Shown here one piece after another: positions 1 to 7,271 of a stretch of 13,371 bases of DNA (the first letter of the stretch is position 1; each line of letters starts with the position of its first letter). The translations under genes and the position numbers were made by a program. Under the pieces are notes generated by a model that ran no database searches, was not told the origin of the DNA, and worked only from the letters and a program-made list of their open reading frames with translations. Origin of the DNA: JBOHPP01 sp050731755 (GTDB taxonomy: Bacteria > Methylomirabilota > Methylomirabilia > Rokubacteriales > CSP1-6); NCBI GenBank assembly GCA_050731755.1, contig JBOHPP010000184.1:1-13371 (forward strand). Reading direction: 5' to 3'.

Positions 1-206
1 TGCCCCTCGCGGAACTCCGTGACGCCGGCGCGCTCGAAGTGATCGAGCACGCGGCTGGACGCGGCGTGGTGGCCGCCACTCTCTCCCGGGCGGCGGATGG
101 GCAGCGCCCAGACGAGCCCGGCCACCAGTACCAGTGCCAGCCCCGCCCGCAGGAGATTCTGCCGCCAGCCGCGGCCGCCGAGTGTGTGCTCCACCCACGC
201 TCTCAT
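1..206 (-). CDS. Unknown protein with N-terminal membrane anchor or signal (5' part only)
   Basis: Reading the minus strand from an ATG at 206 gives an open frame of 68 codons with no stop, continuing past the left edge. The first 20 residues are polar and Arg-rich (MRAWVEHTLGGRG...). They are followed by a hydrophobic stretch at about residues 19-35 (LLRAGLALVLVAGLVWALP), then a Gly/His/Arg-containing stretch and the start of a soluble region (VLDHFERAGVTEFREG). This fits a single-pass inner-membrane anchor or an uncleaved signal with a periplasmic domain. It begins 40 nt after the livF stop on the same strand, so it may be co-transcribed with the transporter. Its ribosome binding site is weak. 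I cannot assign a family from the visible N-terminus. Confidence 0.55.
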   Translation of the reverse strand, partial: MRAWVEHTLGGRGWRQNLLRAGLALVLVAGLVWALPIRRPGESGGHHAASSRVLDHFERAGVTEFREG

Positions 207-246
207 GACTCGACCACGTTTCGAGCTCCGACTCCGCCGAAGATGT

Positions 247-947
<701 letters not shown>

Positions 948-948
<1 letters not shown>

Positions 949-1697
949 CAGTCGTCGGCGCCTCCCAGGTAGGCCGCGATCACGTCGGGGTTCGTGCGCA
1001 CGGCGTCCGGCGATCCTTCGGCGATCTTCTCCCCGAAATGCAGGACGGCCACGCGGTCGGAGATGCCCATCACCACGCTCATGTCGTGCTCGATGAGCAG
1101 CACGGTGAGTCCGCGGGCCTGAGCGATCTTCCTGATGAGGGCGGTGGCTTCCCGGGTCTCGCCCGGAGTCATGCCGGCGGTGGGCTCGTCGAGCATCAGC
1201 AGGGTGGGCCGGGTAGCCAGGGCCAGGCAGACCTCGAGATAGCGCTGCTCGCCGTGCGACAGGTTCTCGGCCAGCTCATCGCGGCGGGCGGCGAGCCCGA
1301 AGGCCTCCAACAGCTCGGTGACCGGCGCCTCGACGTCGGTCTGCCGCCACAGGGAAGCCAGGCGGCCGGATTCGGCGGCGCGCGACTGCGCGGCCACCCG
1401 GACGTTCTCGAAGACGGAGATCTCCGGGAAGATGTTGGTGATCTGGAAGGTCTTGGCCAGCCCCTTGCGGTTGACGACCTCGGGCGGGAGCCCGGTGATG
1501 TCCTCGCCCTGGAACCTCACGCGGCCGCCGCTCGGCGCGTGCAGCCCCGAGATCACGTTGAACAGGGTGGACTTACCGGCGCCGTTGGGGCCGATGACCG
1601 AGAAGACCTCGCCGGCGCCGACGCCGAAGCTGACCCGGGAGAGCGCGGCCAGGGCCCCGAAGTGCTTGGAGATGCCGTCGACCGCGAGGACGGTCAT
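948..1697 (-). CDS. livG: LivG-type ABC transporter ATPase (branched-chain amino acid / HAAT family)
   Basis: Second ATPase of the LivHMGF transporter. The start is the ATG at 1697 (MTVLAVDGISKHFGAL). The frame is open upstream to 1946, but that extension is antisense-like Arg/Gly-rich sequence overlapping livM and is not coding. The 249-residue product has Walker A GPNGAGKST (36-44), signature LSHGEQR (146-152), Walker B LLMLDEP (166-172) and the H-loop His204 in LLIEHDM. The C-terminal NPDVIAAYLG is a LivG hallmark. The start is 11 nt after the livM stop, and the stop overlaps the livF start by one base. No strong Shine-Dalgarno is visible, consistent with translational coupling from livM. 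Confidence 0.93.
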
Positions 1698-1708
1698 CGC
1701 CGGCGGCG

Positions 1709-2659
1709 TCAGGCCGTCGCCCGTCGGGACCCGAGCCCGAGAGCCCGCCGCAGCCCGAACAGACCGCGCGGCATGAAGAGGACGATCCCCACCAGCACGA
1801 GGCCGATCACCATGAAGTACCAATCGACATAGGAAGACACCTTCTCCTGGAGCACGATGAAGAAGGCGCCGCCGATCACGGGCCCGACCAGGGTTCCCAG
1901 ACCGCCGATCATCACCATGATGATGAATTCCCCGGACACCGTCCACAGCATGAGGTCGGGCGTGGCGTAGGCTGCCCGTCCAGGGTAAAGCGCGCCCCCC
2001 AGGCCGGTGAGCAGCGCCGAGATGACGCAGGCCGCCATTTTGTAGCGCTGGACGTTGTATCCGAGGAAGCGCGCGCGATCCTCGTTCTCACGGATGGCCA
2101 CCAGCACGCGGCCGAAGTGCGAACCCACGAGCACCCGGCATACGATCCAGGCCAGGGCCAGGTAGGCCAGGATGAGGTAGTAGTTCCGGGCCGGCGTGTC
2201 GATGGCCAGACCGGGCCAGAGATGGGGAGCGGGCAGCCCCTGGATGCCATCCGAGCCGCCGAAGGTCTGCGTGTAGCGAAAGAAGGTGTAGACGACCTCG
2301 GCGAAGATCAGAGTCAGCAGAGCGAAGTAGATGCCGCGGCGGGTGGTGGCGAAGTAGGCGACGATGACCGCGTAGATTCCGACGATCAGGACCGCGAAGC
2401 CCAGCGCCAGCCAGAGGGACAGGACGCCGCGCTCCAGCAGCACGGCCGTCGCGTAGGCGCCCAGGCCGAAGAAGGCGGCGTGCCCGAAGGAGACGAGGCC
2501 GGTGTAGCCCATGAGGAGGTCGAGGCTCATGGCCACGGCGCCGAACAGCAAAGCATCGAAGGTCAGCAGCAGGTAGTACTTCGACATCCACGGCGTCAGG
2601 GGCAGCGCGGCCAACGCGGCGAAGACGACGATGGCCCGCCACGTGATCGGCCTACTCAA
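1709..2659 (-). CDS. livM: LivM-type ABC transporter permease
   Basis: Inner-membrane permease subunit of the HAAT-type importer, 316 residues and strongly hydrophobic. LivM motifs: GYTGLVSFGHAAFFGLGAYA (51-70), GGSDGI (134-139), the ATPase-contacting loop RENEDRARFLGYN (190-202), the segment MIGGLGTLVGPVIGG (250-264) and the ending MPRGLFG. The start is a TTG at 2659-2657, supported by a near-ideal GGAGGG Shine-Dalgarno five bases upstream. No competing in-frame ATG precedes the first conserved segment. It overlaps the 3' end of livH by 8 nt, so the two permeases are likely made in step. Confidence 0.92.
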   Translation of the reverse strand: MSRPITWRAIVVFAALAALPLTPWMSKYYLLLTFDALLFGAVAMSLDLLMGYTGLVSFGHAAFFGLGAYATAVLLERGVLSLWLALGFAVLIVGIYAVIVAYFATTRRGIYFALLTLIFAEVVYTFFRYTQTFGGSDGIQGLPAPHLWPGLAIDTPARNYYLILAYLALAWIVCRVLVGSHFGRVLVAIRENEDRARFLGYNVQRYKMAACVISALLTGLGGALYPGRAAYATPDLMLWTVSGEFIIMVMIGGLGTLVGPVIGGAFFIVLQEKVSSYVDWYFMVIGLVLVGIVLFMPRGLFGLRRALGLGSRRATA

Positions 2660-3566
2660 GGACGCCCTCCCGCCCGAAAAAGCCGCGGGGCCGCACGATC
2701 AGCACCAGGATCATGATGCCGAAGATGGCGATGGCCACTCGCTGGGGGTTCATCCACAGCGTGAGCAGGCTCTGGGCGATGCCGATGACGAAGGCGGCGA
2801 TCACCGAGCCACCCATCGAGCCCATGCCGCCCAGGATCACCACGATGAAGGCGAGCAAGATCATCTCCACGCCCATCTGCGGATAGACCGTGAAGATCGG
2901 AGCCAGCAGCAGGCCGGCCAGCGCGGCGAGCGCCGCCGAACCAGCGAAGGTGAGCGTGAACAGGCGGGGGACGTTCACGCCGAGGCCGTCGAGCATTTCG
3001 GCGTCCTGCACGGCCGCCCGCACCAGGATGCCGGCGCGGGTCCGGGTGAAGAACAGCCAAATGGCCACGAGGAGCAGGGAGGCGCTGGCCAGCAGGAAGA
3101 GGCGGTAGTTCGGGTACGTCATGCCCAAGAGCGGCGTCGAGCCGGTGACGGGCGGCAGGATGCGCCGCATGTCTCCGCCCCAGATCTGCCGGATGCCCTC
3201 GCGGAAGACGAGGGCCAGCCCGAAGGTGAGGATGAGGCCGTACAGCGGCTCCCGGCGGTAGAGCGGCCGGAGGGTGGCGACCTCGGTCACGGCACCGATG
3301 GCGCCGACGATGAGAGGGGCGGCGATCAGGGCCACCCAGAAGGACTGGGTGAGGCCGATGACCGCGATGCCCGCGTAGGCGCCGAACATGTACAGCTCGC
3401 CGTGAGCGAAGTTCATCACGCCGAGCAGGCCGAAGATCACGGTGAGCCCGAGGGCCAGCAGCCCGAGCGCGGCCCCGAACACGAGGCCGTGCAGGAGCTG
3501 CGGCAGCAGGACCGCGACCACGTAATCCACGATCGGTCTGGCTCCGAGTGCCGGCGAGAATATCAC
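2652..3566 (-). CDS. livH: LivH-type ABC transporter permease
   Basis: First gene of the livHMGF block and partner permease of LivM. The 304-residue hydrophobic protein carries LivH signatures: LTVIFGLLGVMNFAHGELYM (41-60), the cytoplasmic coupling loop RAAVQDAEMLDGLGVNVPRL (183-202), VVILGGMGSMGGS (242-254) and the C-terminal RPRGFFGREG (292-301). The longest frame starts at GTG 3566. A GTG at 3530 (codon 13, giving MDYVVAVLLPQLLHGL) matches the usual LivH N-terminus better and has a GGAG 11 nt upstream, so the true start is uncertain. The gene is divergent from the glycolipid-binding gene, with about 64 nt between them. Unlike many liv operons, no binding-protein gene sits directly upstream on this strand; it lies beyond the plus-strand gene. 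Confidence 0.92.
   Translation of the reverse strand: MIFSPALGARPIVDYVVAVLLPQLLHGLVFGAALGLLALGLTVIFGLLGVMNFAHGELYMFGAYAGIAVIGLTQSFWVALIAAPLIVGAIGAVTEVATLRPLYRREPLYGLILTFGLALVFREGIRQIWGGDMRRILPPVTGSTPLLGMTYPNYRLFLLASASLLLVAIWLFFTRTRAGILVRAAVQDAEMLDGLGVNVPRLFTLTFAGSAALAALAGLLLAPIFTVYPQMGVEMILLAFIVVILGGMGSMGGSVIAAFVIGIAQSLLTLWMNPQRVAIAIFGIMILVLIVRPRGFFGREGVLE
2665..2670 (-). promoter_or_regulatory. Shine-Dalgarno for the TTG start of livM
   Basis: The minus strand reads GGAGGG, then a 5-nt spacer, then TTG at 2659. The site lies inside the last codons of livH. It decides the unusual TTG start of livM, since no ATG or GTG nearby has a comparable site. Confidence 0.75.
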
Positions 3567-3592
3567 GCCCTCGCCCGGCTCGAGCCCGCGAC

Positions 3593-3621
3593 TTGCCCAG
3601 CTCGGGTCGATCGCCTATGTT
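3593..3621 (+). promoter_or_regulatory. Candidate sigma70 promoter for the glycolipid-binding gene
   Basis: TTGCCC (3593-3598), a 17-nt spacer, then TATGTT (3616-3621); each hexamer matches the consensus at four of six bases. The expected transcription start (~3628) is only about 3 nt before the ATG at 3631, which has no visible Shine-Dalgarno. The mRNA could therefore be leaderless. Prediction by eye only. Confidence 0.4.
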
Positions 3622-3630
3622 CGGCCCGAC

Positions 3631-4200
3631 ATGGAGCAGCCGCGTTCGGCGTCGGTGCTGTGGCGCCGGCTGGATCAGCCGGGTCATGAGTCGGCTCGAC
3701 TGTTCTCGCGGGACGCCCGCTGGCATCTCACCGGCACGGCGGTGTTCGTCCAGGAGCAGCAGCCGTGCCGGCTCGACTACCTGGTGGTCGGCACCTCCCG
3801 CTGGGAGACGGTGTCGGGACGCGTGACCGGCTGGGTTGGCCAGACGCTCGTCGAGATTGAGCTGGCGGTCGACTCCGCCCGTCGCTGGCGGCTCAACGGA
3901 CGCGACTGTCCCGCGGTGACGGGGTGCATCGATCTGGACCTGAACTTCAGCCCGTCCACCAACCTGCTTCCCATTCGGCGACTCGGTCTGGCCGTGGGCC
4001 AGGCGGCCGAGGTGCGGGCGGCCTGGCTGCGCGTCCCGAGCTTCGCCCTCGAGCCGCTCGCGCAGGTGTACTGCCGCCTCGATGCCACGACGTATCGGTA
4101 CGAGAGCGCGGGTGGGGCGTTCGTGACCGAGCTCGAGGTGGACGCGGCCGGCTTCGTCACCCGGTATCCGAAGTTCTGGGAGGTCGAGGCCGGCCGCTGA
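3631..4200 (+). CDS. Putative glycolipid-binding domain protein (PF06475 / DUF1089-like)
   Basis: The 189-residue product looks like the PF06475 putative glycolipid-binding family, whose proteins are about this length. A beta-barrel fold related to lipoprotein-carrier proteins is known from a Pseudomonas homologue, as I recall. Characteristic stretches are LDLNFSPSTNLLPIRRL (102-118), TYRYES (154-159) and the C-terminal GFVTRYPKFWEVE (174-186). No signal peptide or membrane segment is visible, so it is probably cytoplasmic. Its ligand is unknown; the Pfam name rests on a structural inference. It sits alone on the plus strand between the livHMGF block and the binding-protein gene. The ATG at 3631 has no clear ribosome binding site, but a promoter-like element ends 9 nt upstream. 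Confidence 0.85.
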   Translation: MEQPRSASVLWRRLDQPGHESARLFSRDARWHLTGTAVFVQEQQPCRLDYLVVGTSRWETVSGRVTGWVGQTLVEIELAVDSARRWRLNGRDCPAVTGCIDLDLNFSPSTNLLPIRRLGLAVGQAAEVRAAWLRVPSFALEPLAQVYCRLDATTYRYESAGGAFVTELEVDAAGFVTRYPKFWEVEAGR

Positions 4201-4232
4201 CCGGCCGCGCGTCGCACCCGCCGCGCGGCCGG
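4201..4232. terminator. GC-rich hairpin between convergent genes (likely bidirectional terminator)
   Basis: Perfect 11-bp inverted repeat: CCGGCCGCGCG (4201-4211) and CGCGCGGCCGG (4222-4232) around a 10-nt loop. It begins immediately after the stop of the glycolipid-binding gene and lies 31 nt beyond the stop of the convergent binding-protein gene. No T-tract follows in either direction, so it is not a textbook intrinsic terminator, but its position favours termination or mRNA 3'-end protection. Confidence 0.5.
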
Positions 4233-4263
4233 GCCGTGCGGCGGGCGGACGCAGAGCGAGCGA

Positions 4264-5481
4264 TCAGTTCTTCTTCTTGAGCTCCCAGGTGAAGCCTTCC
4301 ACCGGGTCCTTGCCCACCATGGGCTCGCCGATGGAGTCCGAGCCGGCGATGCGGGCGATGGGGATGTTCTTGCCTTTCTCCACCCGGTACAGGTGCATGT
4401 CCATCACGACCTGATGGTCTTCCTTGCGGATGCACTGGCGGCCGATGTGGGTGTCGTCGATGCACAGGCCCTCGTGGGCCTCGGCCACCTTGTCGGGGTC
4501 GAAGGAGCCGGCCTTTTCCACCGCCGTCTTCCAGAAGTAGACGGCGTCGTAGGACCCGGCGGCGATGTTGGCGTCCACATTCCAGCGCTTCTTGAACCTC
4601 TGATTGAACGCCTGCATGTTCTTGTCGGGGTTGTGGGGCGAGAAGTGGTTGAGCTGGATGAAGCCCTCCATCGGCTCGGCGATGGCCGTCAGATCCTGCT
4701 GGAGCAGGAAGCAGTCGATGCCGGCCAACTTGTACTTCTTGGTCATGCCGAAGGAGTGGAGCTGGGTCATGAGCCGGAGCGAGTCGGTGCCGGCGAAGGC
4801 CACGAACAGGACGTCGGGGTTTTTGGCGTTGATGTCCCCGAACCAGGGGCTGAAGTCCTTGGTGTCCAGGGGCGCGCCGGCCACGCCGACCACCTCGCCG
4901 CCCAGGCGCTCCAGCGCCGTCTTGAACTGCCGCCCGTCCGACTGCCCCATAGCGTAGTCGGTGTAGAAGATGTAGACGCGCTTGCCCATCTTGTCGACGA
5001 TGTACTTGGCCAGGCCGTTGGCCTGCATGCGGGAGTCGGGCTGGTTGGAGAAGTAGTACTTGTGGAACTTGGTCGTGCGCATGAACTCGGCGCAGGACAC
5101 GGAGTTCCAGTGAATGGTCTTGTGCTTCTTGGTCACATCCATCACGGCCATGGTGGCCCCGCTGGACACCGCCCCGATGAGGAGCTTCACGTCGTCCTGC
5201 AGGATGAGCTTCTCGGCTTTACGGACGGAAGGGGCCGGCTTGGTGTCGTCGTCTTCCGAGATCACCTCGATCTTGTGACCGAGCACGCCGCCCTTGGCGT
5301 TGATCTCCTCGACGGCGAGCGTGAGGCCCATGGTCTGGTACTTGCCGTAGCCCTCGAAGACGCCGATCTTGGAGCCGAGGTCGCCGATCTTGACCACCTT
5401 GGACTGGGAGCCGGCGGGCGCCGACAGGGCGACCACGACGGCGACCGCTACGAGCAGGGCGAGGAGCGTGACACGCTTCAT
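4264..5481 (-). CDS. LivK-type periplasmic substrate-binding protein of the HAAT ABC transporter
   Basis: Exported binding protein (Peripla_BP_6 / LivK-like) that captures a branched-chain amino acid, amide or other small carboxylate for a LivHMGF permease. The 405 residues start with a signal peptide: MKR, a hydrophobic core (5-19), and a likely cleavage after ALSAPA (A23). No lipobox Cys is seen. The mature region begins KVVKIGDLGSKIG and includes the typical GLTLAVEEINAKGGVLGHKI stretch (first lobe). Later it has YIFYTDYAMGQS and PDVLFVAFAGTDSLRLMTQL, as in Type I binding proteins. The ligand cannot be deduced. The ATG is preceded by AAGGAGG five bases upstream. It overlaps the stop of the upstream unknown gene by 4 nt (ATGA), so it is the last gene of a coupled operon with three unknown proteins rather than of livHMGF. 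Confidence 0.92.
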   Translation of the reverse strand: MKRVTLLALLVAVAVVVALSAPAGSQSKVVKIGDLGSKIGVFEGYGKYQTMGLTLAVEEINAKGGVLGHKIEVISEDDDTKPAPSVRKAEKLILQDDVKLLIGAVSSGATMAVMDVTKKHKTIHWNSVSCAEFMRTTKFHKYYFSNQPDSRMQANGLAKYIVDKMGKRVYIFYTDYAMGQSDGRQFKTALERLGGEVVGVAGAPLDTKDFSPWFGDINAKNPDVLFVAFAGTDSLRLMTQLHSFGMTKKYKLAGIDCFLLQQDLTAIAEPMEGFIQLNHFSPHNPDKNMQAFNQRFKKRWNVDANIAAGSYDAVYFWKTAVEKAGSFDPDKVAEAHEGLCIDDTHIGRQCIRKEDHQVVMDMHLYRVEKGKNIPIARIAGSDSIGEPMVGKDPVEGFTWELKKKN

Positions 5482-6134
5482 GAGTCCCTCCTTGCTGACG
5501 TTGACGACGCTGCAATCAAGTCCGACAGGATCTGCGCCATACGCCGGAAGGCGCCGCGCAGCTTGTCCGGATCCACGGTTGGCGCTGCCCCCGGCGCCGC
5601 GGGGGTTTTCGCGTAGGTCTCGGCCTCGTCGAAGGCCAGGCGCATGGCGACCGAGGTCTTGCTGTCCCGGGTGGACACGGCGAAGTCGATGAGGTTGTAG
5701 TATCGCCAGATCGCTTCCAGGAACCGCTGACCGATGGCCAGCCGCGTTGCCGGCGGAGTCGCGGCCTCGGCCAGCTGGCGCTCCGCGTCGCGGGCCAGGT
5801 CGCGGGCCAGCGCCGAGAAGAAGAGCATCAGGTGGCCCTCGGCGTCGGCGGCATCGCCCCTCTCCAGGGCGGCCCGCGTCGCCGCCTCCAGGCCGGCCGG
5901 CAGGCCGGCCGGCAGGCGGGCCGCCCGCGCCCGCATCTCGGTGCGCAGGTCGCCTCGCTCGAACAGGCGGAGGGCCACGTCGAACTTGCGCGCCTGCACG
6001 GCGAACTTGATCTGCTTGAAGTTCGCCGAGATGGCGTTGTCGCGGGGGACGTAGGTGCCGACGTGGTGGGCGGCCACCGGCGTCGTCAGGACAACGGCCA
6101 GAAGGACGGTCATCGCGCCGACTCGAGCGCTCAC
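5478..6134 (-). CDS. Unknown exported helical protein, predicted His-His mature N-terminus
   Basis: I do not recognise a family. The GTG at 6134 (overlapping the previous stop as GTGA) gives 218 residues with a proper signal peptide: MSARVGAMTVLLAVVLTTPVAA, positive charge at R4. An ATG at 6113 would also fit the frame but would start inside the hydrophobic core without a charged n-region. Signal peptidase should cut after V-A-A (A22), exposing His23-His24 as the new N-terminus. The rest is mainly helical and rich in Ala/Arg/Leu, with aromatic clusters (ANFKQIKFAVQARKFDVALR, EAIWRYYNLIDFAVSTRD) and a Pro-rich linker (177-188) before a last helix. It is translationally linked to two small membrane proteins upstream and to the binding protein downstream (ATGA overlap). 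A role in metal binding or as a periplasmic partner of the membrane pair is possible but only inferred. Confidence 0.75.
   Translation of the reverse strand: MSARVGAMTVLLAVVLTTPVAAHHVGTYVPRDNAISANFKQIKFAVQARKFDVALRLFERGDLRTEMRARAARLPAGLPAGLEAATRAALERGDAADAEGHLMLFFSALARDLARDAERQLAEAATPPATRLAIGQRFLEAIWRYYNLIDFAVSTRDSKTSVAMRLAFDEAETYAKTPAAPGAAPTVDPDKLRGAFRRMAQILSDLIAASSTSARRDS
5487..5493 (-). promoter_or_regulatory. Strong Shine-Dalgarno of the substrate-binding protein gene
   Basis: AAGGAGG on the minus strand with a 5-nt spacer to the ATG at 5481. It lies within the last codons of the upstream unknown gene. This is the strongest ribosome site in the operon, in line with the high amounts of binding protein usually needed. 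Confidence 0.75.
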
Positions 6135-6655
6135 CGGCGAGCCATCCGCAGGGCGACGAGCCCGGCCAGCCACCACAGCGCCAGGATCGTCGCGCCGCCG
6201 AACGGGATCCACACCAGCCACTCCGCCATCCGCTTCCCTGGCTCCACCCCGTAGTAGGGGATGAGCCCGCTCCACAGCAAGTAGCCGAGAGGATACCCCG
6301 CGCCGCCGGCCGTGAGAAGCGCGACCATGAGCCCGCGCCCGGCCCCGCCCAGCGTGGCCGCGACCGTGGTGGTGGCCACGATCACCAGCCCCATGCCCTC
6401 GGCGTGCATGTGGAAAAGCCGCAGCCCGGCATCGAACTTGACCAGCGCCTCGTCGAGGACGCGCTCGTCCACGTCGCGAACGCCGACCAGCCCGTGGACC
6501 TCGGGACGGGCCAGCATCGCGTCCCGCGCCCAGCGAGTCAGCTCGACCTTGAAACGGACCATGGAGGCGCCGCCGACCTCGGCGCACCCGATGAGGACCA
6601 CGGCCACCAGCAGCACCCAGCGCGACGGCAGGCGCCACGCGGGCTCCGGCGTCAC
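6131..6655 (-). CDS. Unknown four-helix membrane protein, HMHAEGMGL paralogue B
   Basis: 174-residue membrane protein of no family I recognise. The start is the GTG at 6655, which overlaps the preceding gene's TGA (GTGA) and has a GGGGAGG site five bases upstream. The open frame continues to 7279, but that extension is only a shadow of the preceding gene. Predicted membrane segments: about 13-30, 84-103, 107-128 and 146-170, with a long polar loop (31-80) after the first. Notable residues are H54-G-L, F81-H-M-H-A-E-G-M-G-L90 at the start of helix 2, and LLTAGGAGYPLGYL (113-126). The same motifs sit at the same positions in the upstream neighbour, so the two are tandem paralogues. The His/Glu motif at the membrane edge could bind a metal or heme (inference). 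Confidence 0.8.
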   Translation of the reverse strand: MTPEPAWRLPSRWVLLVAVVLIGCAEVGGASMVRFKVELTRWARDAMLARPEVHGLVGVRDVDERVLDEALVKFDAGLRLFHMHAEGMGLVIVATTTVAATLGGAGRGLMVALLTAGGAGYPLGYLLWSGLIPYYGVEPGKRMAEWLVWIPFGGATILALWWLAGLVALRMARR

Positions 6656-7179
6656 CCGCGCCTCCCCGCCGCCACCAGCGCGGCGGCGAGACCGAGCAGG
6701 CCGGCGATCGACGCGCTGCCCAGCGCCGTCAGGACGTAACGCTCGGTGAACTCCACGCCGGTTTCCCGCCCCCACTCGAGCACCCCGGCGCCGTAGACGA
6801 GATAGCCCAGCGGGAAGAGCCCGCCGGCCGTCAACAGGACGTAGAGGACGCCCCGCGCCCGGCGCCCGGGAACCACGCTGGCCACCAGCGTGGCGGCGAA
6901 GAACAGGGTGAGCCCCACACCCTCGGCATGGGTGTGGAAGAAGGACAGCCCGGCCTCGGCCAGGAAGACGGCCTGGCCGCGGATCTCGTCGTCGTACTCG
7001 GCGGAGCCCGACAGCCCGTGCGCGACACGATTGGCGTCGACGCGCGCGGCGGCGTAGCGCTGGATCGGCCCGCGGAGCTGCGACATGGCGGCGCCCGCCG
7101 TCTCGCCGAGCGCGATCACGACCAGGGCGACGAGCACGACGAGGAGGGGAGGCCGCCTCACGGCGCCGGACCTTATCAT
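6652..7179 (-). CDS. Unknown four-helix membrane protein, HTHAEGVGL paralogue A
   Basis: First gene of the four-gene minus-strand operon; 175 residues, family not recognised. Predicted membrane helices: about 12-30, 84-103, 110-130 and 147-171, with a polar loop at 35-80. It shares with the next gene E25-x-A/G-G-A, H54-G-L, the H82-T-H-A-E-G-V-G-L90 motif, LLTAGGLFPLGYL (115-127) and a late Trp-x-x-Gly-like turn. The C-terminus is short and basic (AAGRRG), probably cytoplasmic. The ATG at 7179 has a weak ribosome site. A GTG at 7161 (codon 7), with AAGG nine bases upstream, is a credible alternative. The gene is divergent from the HpaB-like oxygenase with about 92 nt between them; I see no convincing promoter hexamers there. 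Confidence 0.8.
   Translation of the reverse strand: MIRSGAVRRPPLLVVLVALVVIALGETAGAAMSQLRGPIQRYAAARVDANRVAHGLSGSAEYDDEIRGQAVFLAEAGLSFFHTHAEGVGLTLFFAATLVASVVPGRRARGVLYVLLTAGGLFPLGYLVYGAGVLEWGRETGVEFTERYVLTALGSASIAGLLGLAAALVAAGRRG
6661..6667 (-). promoter_or_regulatory. Shine-Dalgarno deciding the GTG start of paralogue B
   Basis: GGGGAGG on the minus strand, a 5-nt spacer, then GTG at 6655. It lies in the last codons of paralogue A. It supports the short, GTG-initiated gene over the long open frame. Confidence 0.7.
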
Positions 7180-7257
7180 CCGCCAACGGTTTTGTCACGG
7201 ACCCGCCGCGCGGCAGCGCCTTGTGCCGGCCGGGGGCGTGTGGCAAGGTGGGCGCCC

Positions 7258-7263
7258 GGAGGA
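7258..7263 (+). promoter_or_regulatory. Shine-Dalgarno of the HpaB-like gene
   Basis: GGAGGA with an 8-nt spacer to the ATG at 7272. It fixes the start at 7272 and argues against the in-frame TTG at 7221, which has no such site. Confidence 0.75.
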
Positions 7264-7271
7264 CACGGTCG

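Noticed and set aside
1698..1946. Upstream extension of livG to a start at 1946
   Set aside because: It overlaps livM and translates to Arg/Gly-rich shadow sequence; LivG proteins begin at the ATG at 1697.
2631..3689. 352-codon plus-strand open frame opposite livH
   Set aside because: Composition is antisense-like (Asp/Glu/Gly/His rich), and livH is certain on the other strand.
4393..5616. 407-codon plus-strand open frame opposite the binding protein
   Set aside because: Val/His/Gly-rich shadow of a confidently assigned LivK-type gene.
7180..7271. Divergent promoter pair between the unknown operon and the HpaB-like gene
   Set aside because: A GTGACA-like and a GATAAG-like hexamer on the minus strand are only 15 nt apart, and nothing convincing is visible on the plus strand; too weak to annotate.
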